A DNA stretch of 13,641 bases from Rhodospirillales bacterium. GTDB lineage: Bacteria > Pseudomonadota > Alphaproteobacteria > Acetobacterales > Acetobacteraceae. Positions 8,273-13,641 of the stretch are shown here, piece after piece; positions within the stretch are counted from its first letter, which is position 1; each line of letters starts with the position of its first letter. The notes below the pieces were generated by a model. That model was not told the DNA's origin, did no database searches, and saw only the letters and a list, made by a program, of their open reading frames with translations. Made by a program: the position numbers and the translations under genes. The DNA is taken from assembly GCA_028870815.1 (NCBI GenBank), contig JAGWOU010000016.1, forward strand, positions 1 to 13,641, written 5' to 3'.

Positions 8273-8287
8273 CGCTGCCAAGCCCCC

Positions 8288-9928
8288 TCAGTGCGCCGCG
8301 ATCAGCGGCTGCGCGGCGGCGATGAAATCCTTCAACGCATCGCGCTTCGCGGCCAGGCTCATGCCCGGCTGCTGCGCCAGCACCGGGCAATAAGCCGCCA
8401 CCAGCGTGTTGGTCAGGTCCGCCTGGCTGATGGTGTTGTTATTCGCCTTCACGGCGGTAATCAGCTCGCGCGTGCGGTTGGCCATCGTGGCCGGCGTGGC
8501 GCCTTCATAAATGTTCAGCAGGCCGTTGCCAGGGTCGGCCACGCCATTCGGCCCGCCGGAGCCGATGCGCGGGCAGCCCAGCTCATCCGCCGCTTGCGAG
8601 GCCGCGCCCGGCAGTTGGACCGCGCCGCGCAGCCGCTTCACATCGGCCGCCGTTGCATCCGCGCTGCCCTTATTGCCCCAGGCGGTGCGCACATAATTGT
8701 CGATATCGGCAATCTGCTGGTCGGTGAATTGCGCGCCGAAGGCCGGCATTTGCGGTCCGCCATCGGCCCAGCTGTCCAGCCCGCCCAGCACAGCGCCGAT
8801 CAGGTTATCGGGCTTCTCAGCGGTGACGGAATCGTTGCCAGCCAGGTTGGGCACGAAATTCGGGGGCAGGCCAGCGCCGTTATCGCCATGGCAGGACGCG
8901 CAATTATTGCTGTAGAGCGCCTTTCCGCGCGCGATTGAGGCAGCGGCGTTCGATATTGCCGGGCCCGGCGGCGTAACCTGCGGCTTGGTGGCTGTTTGCA
9001 GATATTCCGCGATGTCCTGGTCATCCGAGACCGGCAGCAGGCTGGTGGAATGGTCCGTCATGTCGCCCATGGCGCCATAGGGCGAGCCCTTCACCATATT
9101 ACCGTCGTCATGCAGATAGGCGACCAGATCCGCCTTGCTCCATCCGCCAACGCCATAGGTTTTGTCGGATGAGATATTGGGGGCGAACAGATTGTCGATG
9201 GGCGCGCCGGCATAAGCCCTGCTTTGGATCATGGCTTCCATGAGGTTGCGCGGGGTGTGGCATTCGCCGCAATGGCCCAGCGCCTCGGTCAGATAGGCAC
9301 CGTTTTTCATATGCTCATCCCAGGCCGGGGTCATCTGCATGGGGCCGGTGCGGAAGAACAGGATTCGCCACCCCAGCAGCACCGGCCGTTGGTTGAACGG
9401 GAATTTCATGCTGCTGGGCAGGCGCGGCGCATTCACCGGCGCCAGCGAATCCAGATAAGCCTTAATCGCCATCACATCCGGGTAGGAGAGCTTGGTGTAG
9501 GATGTGTAGGGCATCGCCGGGTAGAGAAATTTCGGGAACACCAGATAGTTGCGCCCCGGGGACACGCCGTCATGCAGCGCGGCGTAGAACTCCTTATCCG
9601 TCCAGTTGCCGATGCCGGTTGCCTTGTCCGGCGTGATGTTTGGCGTGGAAAGCCCGCCAAAGGGGGTTTGCATCATCAGCCCGCCAGAGAACGGGGCGTG
9701 GCCGGGGCCGGTATGGCAGGGCATGCAATCCGCCGCGGTGACGAGATATTTGCCGCGCGCGATAAGCGCCGTCGGGTCCGTGGGGGCCGAGAGCGAGGCG
9801 GCGGGGTAATCCTGCGTATCCGCCGCCACGGCGATTCGGCTGGCGGCAACCGCGCCCAGCCCCAGCACCAGGGCTGCGGCGGCGAGAAGTGGGCGCAAGG
9901 CGGGCAGTCTCGGCATTCTGGCGGGCAT
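8288..9928 (-). CDS. Periplasmic three-haem cytochrome c (dehydrogenase subunit type) with C-terminal extension
   Basis: The protein has 546 residues. An N-terminal signal sequence (about 1-36, ending AVAA) directs export. Three haem c motifs follow: CMPCH (68-72), CGECH (220-224) and CASCH (343-347), with likely Met ligands at Met139 (PAMPY) and Met394 (PQMPAFG), and one near 287-290. This three-domain layout matches the cytochrome subunit of membrane-bound alcohol, gluconate or sorbitol dehydrogenases, which passes electrons to ubiquinone. No dehydrogenase catalytic subunit lies beside it, so its partner is unknown. Residues after about 425 form an extra domain with Cys452 and Cys514 (ELGCPRIG, AAYCPVL) not expected in the standard subunit. 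The ATG at 9926-9928 has AGGA six bases upstream. It lies 56 bases after hisI. Confidence 0.92.
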   Translation of the reverse strand: MPARMPRLPALRPLLAAAALVLGLGAVAASRIAVAADTQDYPAASLSAPTDPTALIARGKYLVTAADCMPCHTGPGHAPFSGGLMMQTPFGGLSTPNITPDKATGIGNWTDKEFYAALHDGVSPGRNYLVFPKFLYPAMPYTSYTKLSYPDVMAIKAYLDSLAPVNAPRLPSSMKFPFNQRPVLLGWRILFFRTGPMQMTPAWDEHMKNGAYLTEALGHCGECHTPRNLMEAMIQSRAYAGAPIDNLFAPNISSDKTYGVGGWSKADLVAYLHDDGNMVKGSPYGAMGDMTDHSTSLLPVSDDQDIAEYLQTATKPQVTPPGPAISNAAASIARGKALYSNNCASCHGDNGAGLPPNFVPNLAGNDSVTAEKPDNLIGAVLGGLDSWADGGPQMPAFGAQFTDQQIADIDNYVRTAWGNKGSADATAADVKRLRGAVQLPGAASQAADELGCPRIGSGGPNGVADPGNGLLNIYEGATPATMANRTRELITAVKANNNTISQADLTNTLVAAYCPVLAQQPGMSLAAKRDALKDFIAAAQPLIAAH

Positions 9929-9984
9929 GGCGTGTCCTAAGGCGTTCTTGCTCTGCGGCTATTTCCTCAATTACCGCCGCGGGA

Positions 9985-10386
9985 TCAAGTACGGTTGTAA
10001 AGTATATTCGGATCAACCCGGGGTGTGGCGATCTCGGTCAGTTTGCCATCCCGCATTGCGGTGTAGAAGCAGCTGCGCCGGCCGGTGTGGCAGGCAACGC
10101 CGTCCTGGTCCACCAGCAGCAAAAGGGCGTCGCCGTCGCAATCAATTCGCATTTCGACGAGGCTCTGCCGCTGGCCGGAGGTCTCGCCCTTGCGCCACAA
10201 TTTTTGCCGCGAGCGCGAGAAGTAACAAACCTGCCCGGTGCGCAGCGTCTCCTCCACGGCCTGGGCGTTCATCCAGGCCATCATCAGCACCTCGCCGGTG
10301 TCGTGCTGCTGGGCGATCGCGGCCACAAGGCCCTCGGCGTTGAAGGCGATGGCTGAAAGCACGGGCGAGGGGGTATTCTCGGTCAT
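9985..10386 (-). CDS. hisI: Phosphoribosyl-AMP cyclohydrolase
   Basis: The protein has 133 residues and is the stand-alone HisI form without the HisE pyrophosphohydrolase domain. It opens the adenine ring of phosphoribosyl-AMP, the third step of histidine synthesis, in the cytoplasm. Seen motifs are MMAWMNAQA (35-43), CYFSRSRQKLWRKGETSG (54-71), and DCDGDALLL (82-90) with metal-binding Asp82, Asp84 and Asp86 beside Cys83. CHTGRRSCF (99-107) follows with the zinc-binding Cys99 and Cys106. No other his gene is in view. The ATG at 10384-10386 has no clear ribosome site; a TTGACG box lies upstream, so its transcript may have almost no leader. The next gene on the strand, the cytochrome c, is functionally unrelated. 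Confidence 0.96.
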   Translation of the reverse strand: MTENTPSPVLSAIAFNAEGLVAAIAQQHDTGEVLMMAWMNAQAVEETLRTGQVCYFSRSRQKLWRKGETSGQRQSLVEMRIDCDGDALLLLVDQDGVACHTGRRSCFYTAMRDGKLTEIATPRVDPNILYNRT

Positions 10387-10391
10387 TCGCC

Positions 10392-10421
10392 ATCAAGGGC
10401 CCGCCGGAGCCCAGGCGTCAA
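10392..10421 (-). promoter_or_regulatory. Candidate hisI promoter
   Basis: On the minus strand TTGACG (10421-10416), five of six matches to the sigma-70 -35 box, is followed after 18 bases by CTTGAT (10397-10392), a weak -10 box. The expected start falls at or next to the hisI ATG, consistent with the lack of a ribosome site. The weak -10 keeps confidence low. Confidence 0.3.
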
Positions 10422-10440
10422 GTGCGCGCGTGCCGGCGGG
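10400..10440 (-). repeat. GC-rich inverted repeat between ppk2 and hisI
   Basis: CCCGCCGG (10400-10407) and CCGGCGGG (10433-10440) are perfect 8-bp complements around a 25-base GC-rich loop, filling most of the gap between ppk2 and hisI. No T run follows. It may terminate or shield the ppk2 message, and it overlaps the candidate hisI promoter. Confidence 0.4.
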
Positions 10441-10446
10441 GGGTGG

Positions 10447-11202
10447 TCAGCCAGCCAGCATGCCGTTGGAGAGGCAGATTTCATCGAACCGGCATACCAC
10501 CTGGCCGTCGACATCGTGGGGCGATGCGTCCTTATAGTCGATCCGGGTGATCAGATCGGCGATGATGGCCAGCCGCGCCGCTTTCTTGTTGTTTGCCCGC
10601 ACCACCAGCCAGGGGGCGGCGGCGCTGTCGGTGCCCAGCAGCATCGCGTTGCGGGCCTTGGTGTAGTCGTCGAAATGTTTCAGCGCCTTTTGATCGATCG
10701 GGCTGATCTTCCATTGTTTCAACGGATCGTCCCGCCGGGCTTCGAGGCGCTTTTTCTGCTCCTTGCGGTCGATGTCGAGATAATATTTTACAATATGGAT
10801 GCCGGCTTCCGCGAGCATGGCTTCAAACACCGGCACGGTGCGCATGAACTCGTGGTACTCGGAGTCAGTGCAGAAGCCCATCACCTTCTCTACTCCGGCG
10901 CGGTTGTACCAGGAGCGGTTGAAGATGACGATTTCCCCCGCCGCCGGAAGATGCGAGACATAGCGTTGGAAATACCATTGGGTGGTTTCCACATCCGACG
11001 GCTTGGGCAGCGCCACGATCCGAATATCGCGCGGCGAGAGATGTTCGGTGATGCGTTTGATCGTTCCGTCCTTTCCCGCGCCGTCGCGGCCCTCCAAGAT
11101 AATCAGTACTCGGCGGCCTTCGGAAATGACGTGGCGTTGCAGCTTTACCAATTCGATTTGCAGATGGAGGAGCCGCTTTTCGTAGCTTTGTTGCTTGGAC
11201 AT
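10447..11202 (-). CDS. ppk2: Polyphosphate kinase 2 (class I type)
   Basis: The protein has 251 residues, a single PPK2 domain with a P-loop kinase fold. It uses polyphosphate to phosphorylate nucleoside diphosphates, or the reverse. Walker A is GRDGAGKDGTIKR (38-50), with Lys44. ALPKPSDVETTQWYFQRY (64-81) and the Walker B-like IVIFNRSWYNRAGVEKVMGF (91-110) follow, with a basic lid around residues 146-165 (DRKEQKKRLEARRDDP). The KPSDVE...QWYFQRY and NRAGVE...MGFC sequences point to class I. The Walker B core has Asn95 (FNRS) where many class I members have Asp; this variant may be tolerated. The ATG at 11200-11202 has no ribosome site, and the promoter candidate upstream would start transcription at the ATG itself. 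The gene is divergent from the NTF2-like gene. Confidence 0.94.
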   Translation of the reverse strand: MSKQQSYEKRLLHLQIELVKLQRHVISEGRRVLIILEGRDGAGKDGTIKRITEHLSPRDIRIVALPKPSDVETTQWYFQRYVSHLPAAGEIVIFNRSWYNRAGVEKVMGFCTDSEYHEFMRTVPVFEAMLAEAGIHIVKYYLDIDRKEQKKRLEARRDDPLKQWKISPIDQKALKHFDDYTKARNAMLLGTDSAAAPWLVVRANNKKAARLAIIADLITRIDYKDASPHDVDGQVVCRFDEICLSNGMLAG

Positions 11203-11208
11203 TCAAGG

Positions 11209-11237
11209 AGCATAGGCGCGGATGCAAGCTTGTGCAA
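11209..11237 (-). promoter_or_regulatory. Candidate ppk2 promoter (leaderless transcript)
   Basis: On the minus strand TTGCAC (11237-11232) and TATGCT (11214-11209) are 17 bases apart. Only six bases separate the -10 box from the ppk2 ATG, so the expected start is the A of the ATG. This agrees with the absence of a ribosome site. Both boxes are partial matches. Confidence 0.4.
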
Positions 11238-11281
11238 AATTGCTGTGCACCGAGGTAGAAAACAACACAGGGAAACGAACG

Positions 11282-11665
11282 ATGCGGGATGAGGTTTGCG
11301 CCGTGGCGACGGCATTGATTGCGGCATTCGAGGCCAATGACCGCGATTTATATTTCAGCCATTTTGTCCCGCAGGCGCGGTTTATCTTTCACGCTGTACC
11401 CTTCGTGATGGAAAGCCGCGCCGCCTACGAGGCCGAATATGACCGCTGGGTGCGCGAGGAAGGCTTCACCGTGCTGGAATGCACCAGCACCCGCCAGCAT
11501 GCCGATGTTTATGGTGATAGCGCCGTGTTCACTCACCAAACCTTCACCCGGATACGCACCCATGCGGGCGAGAGCGGTTATCACGAGCGCGAAACCATCG
11601 TCTTCACCCGGCAAAACGGGCGGTGGCTCGCGGTGCACGAGCATCTTTCACTGCTGCCGGGGTAA
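11282..11665 (+). CDS. NTF2/SnoaL-like protein
   Basis: The protein has 127 residues, small and soluble, with no signal peptide. An N-terminal helix region (MRDEVCAVATALIAAFEAND, 1-20) is followed by YFSHFVPQARFIFH, and it ends with the beta-strand run RETIVFTRQNGRWLAVHEHLS (103-123). The closing NGRWLAVHEHLS is typical of SnoaL-like/DUF4440 members of the NTF2 cone fold, a family that includes enzymes, binding proteins and many proteins of unknown role. No specific catalytic set can be claimed. I start at ATG 11282 because AGGGA lies about eight bases upstream; the ATG at 11222 lacks a site. It diverges from ppk2 and converges on the porin gene, stopping five bases from its end. Confidence 0.82.
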   Translation: MRDEVCAVATALIAAFEANDRDLYFSHFVPQARFIFHAVPFVMESRAAYEAEYDRWVREEGFTVLECTSTRQHADVYGDSAVFTHQTFTRIRTHAGESGYHERETIVFTRQNGRWLAVHEHLSLLPG

Positions 11666-11670
11666 TCCCG

Positions 11671-12948
11671 TTAAAAGGCAACCACGGCGCGCAGCCCGGC
11701 CACCAGCTCGTTGCCCAGCTTCCTGCCACTGCCGTCGGGGTTCTTAATCCCGCCGGCCGGGTTGAGCACATATTGAATGTCCGGCTGCAATACGAGCCAC
11801 GGGGTGGCCTGCGCCTGATAAGTGGCCTCGATCAGCGTTTCGGTACCTTGGCGCGGCAGCCCCGCGGCGGCGTCGGCATCGGCGGCGCGGGCGGAGACAT
11901 GCGCCACGCCGAAATCCAGCCCCGCCTGGTCGTTATCGCGGCCCGGCAATGGCGCGGTAAGCGTGATCCCGCCATTGAAACCGAGATCGACGATGTTGCG
12001 GTCGCTCGGCGCGCCCATGATCCGGCCGAAAACATTCAGCGTGCGGTTGCTGTCGGCGGCGGATTGCCAAACGGTCTGATCCACCACGCCATACAGGCTG
12101 TAATTGCCGCGATGGTTATAGCCATAGAGCTGATCCGCGAAGCTGCCGGAATCGTACCAGCCGCCAAATTTGTAGGTGCCGGGTAGGCCAAACAATTTGG
12201 TGCTGTACTGCACTTCCGCCACCCATAGCGCGCCGTTCTTTAGTGAGAACCGGCCGCCACGCGGGTCGAGCGCCTGCTGGTCGGCGCTGAACGCCCCGCC
12301 GCCTGGGTCATCGTCGAACACCCCGGCCAGAAAGGCGGTGTTGCCATTGGGCTTGAATTGGCCGCGCACGCCCAGCGAGCTGAGCGGGTAGGCCGGGCCG
12401 CCGCCGTAAAGATCAACCGAGGGGACGATCGGCCAGCCTGCCATGGTGTTCACGAACAGGGTGGAATAGGCGCTGCCGATGAACTCGTTATCGATGCTCT
12501 GCTGGCCAAGCTTGATGTCGAACTTTCCGCCCAGAAAGGCTTGGTCGTACCACAGCTCCCAAAGGCGCGTGGCGTTGTCGCCCTCATTGCCGTTGGCGGT
12601 TTGCAGAGTGTCCAGGTAATACGGGCTCAGCGACCGGCCATGAAGTTGCAGAGCCGAAACATAAAACGTCCCGCCCTCCAGGCCAAACGCCTTGCCGGTA
12701 TCCACACCCATGGTCATGGTGGTCAGGCCCTGCATGGTGGCGCCGGTTTTCACGCCGCCGGAAAGATTGCCGAGCAGGTTTTCAGAATCCGTGATGCCGA
12801 TGGTCACGCCATGTGCCGCCAAAGCTGGCCGCAAACCACCCCAATCGCCAAGCAGCCCGGTATTGCCTGCCTGCTGCGCCATGGCCGGGGCCGCCAGCGC
12901 CAAGGGTAGAATGCACGCCACGGCGCGGCGCCAAGTGTAGACGATCAA
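11671..12948 (-). CDS. OprB-type carbohydrate-selective porin (probable TTG start)
   Basis: The protein has 425 residues and is an outer-membrane beta-barrel of the OprB family for diffusion of sugars or similar small solutes. The signal peptide (1-24) has Arg-Arg at 7-8, a hydrophobic core and cleavage after PAMA. The mature part opens with LLGDWGGLRPALAAHGV, the OprB hallmark, then shows alternating barrel strands (for example KFDIKLGQQSIDNEF) and ends in Phe (GLRAVVAF), as needed for outer-membrane insertion. I chose TTG 12946-12948 because GAGGGG lies five bases upstream and the signal peptide then starts correctly. A longer GTG start at 12987 would lie about two bases after the expected transcription start. 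Sugar specificity is unknown. Confidence 0.9.
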   Translation of the reverse strand: MIVYTWRRAVACILPLALAAPAMAQQAGNTGLLGDWGGLRPALAAHGVTIGITDSENLLGNLSGGVKTGATMQGLTTMTMGVDTGKAFGLEGGTFYVSALQLHGRSLSPYYLDTLQTANGNEGDNATRLWELWYDQAFLGGKFDIKLGQQSIDNEFIGSAYSTLFVNTMAGWPIVPSVDLYGGGPAYPLSSLGVRGQFKPNGNTAFLAGVFDDDPGGGAFSADQQALDPRGGRFSLKNGALWVAEVQYSTKLFGLPGTYKFGGWYDSGSFADQLYGYNHRGNYSLYGVVDQTVWQSAADSNRTLNVFGRIMGAPSDRNIVDLGFNGGITLTAPLPGRDNDQAGLDFGVAHVSARAADADAAAGLPRQGTETLIEATYQAQATPWLVLQPDIQYVLNPAGGIKNPDGSGRKLGNELVAGLRAVVAF

Positions 12949-12995
12949 ATTATGCCCCTCTTCGCAAATATCCGGCTTTGCCAGCACGAGGGCAT

Positions 12996-13022
12996 ATCAT
13001 AGCAAAGCCGCCTGGCCCGCAA
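12996..13022 (-). promoter_or_regulatory. Candidate porin promoter
   Basis: On the minus strand TTGCGG (13022-13017) and a good -10 box TATGAT (13001-12996) are 15 bases apart, slightly short. Transcription would start near 12989, giving a leader of about 40 bases before the TTG start. Confidence 0.4.
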
Positions 13023-13027
13023 GCGGC

Positions 13028-13516
13028 TCAGAGCCGCCGGTACATCACCAGCGCGTCCACATCGCCTTGCTCGGGATGTTGAAAAGCCCCCGGCAGCAGC
13101 CCCATGGTTTCAAACCCCATATCCCGCCACAGCCCGATGGCGCGCCGGTTGGTGCTGACCACGAGATTGAACTGCATGGCGCGAAACCCCGCCGCCCGCG
13201 CGGCATCCAGCGAGTGCGCGCACATCGCCCGTGCCACGCCGCGCCCGGCGGCCCAGCCTGCGGTCATGTAGCCGCAATTGGCCACATGCGCGCCACCGCC
13301 TGCCTGGTTGGCTTTCAGATAATATGTGCCGGCGATACGGCCTTCCAGCTCCGCCACAAAGCTCTGCTTATCCGGCGCCTGCCAGTAGCCGAGCGCCTGT
13401 TCGCGATTCCAGTCGCGGGGCAGGGCGTAGGTGTCGCCGGCGGCGATCACAGGGGCCAGAATTTGCCAGATGCTCTCGGCGTCTTCTGCGATAGTGGGGC
13501 GGATGGTGGGGGTCAT
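13028..13516 (-). CDS. GNAT-family N-acetyltransferase
   Basis: The protein has 162 residues. It transfers an acetyl group from acetyl-CoA to an amine; the substrate cannot be read from sequence. The N-terminus TIRPTIAEDAESIWQIL (4-20) is the usual first strand and helix, residues 53-69 give the FVAE...GTYYLK strands, and GYMTAGWAAGRGVARAMCAH (82-101) carries the acetyl-CoA pyrophosphate loop with GRGVA. STNRRAIGLWRDMGFE (121-136) is the typical motif B. The start is the ATG at 13514-13516; an in-frame GTG at 13573 would add 19 residues without homology. No clear ribosome site precedes either. Its stop lies in the loop of a small GC hairpin (13023-13037), just upstream of the porin promoter candidate. 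It diverges from the gene at the right edge. Confidence 0.92.
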   Translation of the reverse strand: MTPTIRPTIAEDAESIWQILAPVIAAGDTYALPRDWNREQALGYWQAPDKQSFVAELEGRIAGTYYLKANQAGGGAHVANCGYMTAGWAAGRGVARAMCAHSLDAARAAGFRAMQFNLVVSTNRRAIGLWRDMGFETMGLLPGAFQHPEQGDVDALVMYRRL

Positions 13517-13599
13517 CGGGGCGTCATCAGGCTCGCCCGGCGCTGGACGGCGCCATTCTTCCGGGCATAACACGGCGGTGCCGAGGGAGCCTGGCCGTG

Positions 13600-13641
13600 A
13601 TGAAAATCGTTTCCTTCACCCGTGTTTTGAATGAGGACGAC
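13600..13641 (+). CDS. N-terminus of a probable family 2-type glycosyltransferase (3' truncated)
   Basis: Only 14 residues are visible, MKIVSFTRVLNEDD, and the frame runs off the right edge. The string VSFTRVLNEDD recalls the first strand and nucleotide-binding start of glycosyltransferase 2-like proteins, where RVxNEDD precedes the sugar-nucleotide site. GAGGGAG (13583-13589) lies about ten bases upstream of the ATG. An in-frame GTG (13597-13599) is an alternative start with better spacing. The family call rests on very little sequence. Confidence 0.55.
   Translation, partial: MKIVSFTRVLNEDD

Noticed and set aside
9224..9940. A 238-residue plus-strand frame over the cytochrome c gene
   Set aside because: It is His/Arg/Gly-rich with no motif, while the opposite strand holds three intact haem-binding sites.
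7069..11202. ppk2-hisI-cytochrome-lpxB-small gene as one functional operon
   Set aside because: The genes share strand only. Gaps of 56-82 bases hold hairpins and promoter candidates, and the functions belong to unrelated pathways.
11658..11670. CGGG/CCCG hairpin between the NTF2-like and porin genes as a bidirectional terminator
   Set aside because: Only four base pairs and no proper T run on either side.

Overview
The window is an ordinary, GC-rich stretch of chromosome. It most likely comes from an alphaproteobacterium of the acetic-acid group (Acetobacteraceae). That assignment is an inference from gene content: a three-haem dehydrogenase-type cytochrome c, an OprB-type carbohydrate porin, an alphaproteobacterial hybrid malic enzyme, lpxB (so Gram-negative) and entericidin plus CsbD stress proteins. 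No 16S rRNA or other decisive marker is present. Genes are tightly packed. The longest stretch without a gene is about 147 bases (611-757), so no gap exceeds 300 bases. I see no IS element, phage gene, CRISPR array or origin.

Left part (1-2842). The tail of an unidentified gene reads in from the left edge. It is followed by a minus-strand pair, an entericidin-like lipoprotein then a CsbD-like protein, which ends at a textbook intrinsic terminator. Next come two different luciferase-like flavin monooxygenases, transcribed divergently from a 54-base gap.

Middle part (2839-6781). lipB and a gamma-glutamylcyclotransferase-like gene form a minus-strand pair joined by an ATGA overlap, and the second gene overlaps the plus-strand flavin monooxygenase tail to tail. 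A tRNA-Leu(GAG) gene sits divergently just upstream of lipB. It is followed by a full hybrid malic enzyme/phosphotransacetylase gene and a small three-segment membrane protein of unknown role.

Right part (6784-13641). On the minus strand, in order of transcription, lie ppk2, hisI, a three-haem cytochrome c, lpxB and a small Ser/Thr-rich protein. These have no shared pathway, so this is probably a chance run of same-strand genes, several with their own promoter. Divergent from ppk2 is a small NTF2/SnoaL-like protein, which converges on an OprB-type porin that probably starts at TTG. A GNAT acetyltransferase lies upstream of the porin. The first 14 codons of a probable glycosyltransferase run off the right edge.

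How the genes relate: most are housekeeping (lipoylation, lipid A, histidine, C4 metabolism, a tRNA) or envelope and stress functions. I found no convincing multi-gene system that is clearly undescribed. The items most worth checking are the orphan cytochrome c with its extra C-terminal domain, the unknown membrane protein, the small Ser/Thr-rich protein, a possible leaderless ppk2 transcript, and several strong hairpins that lack a U-tract.
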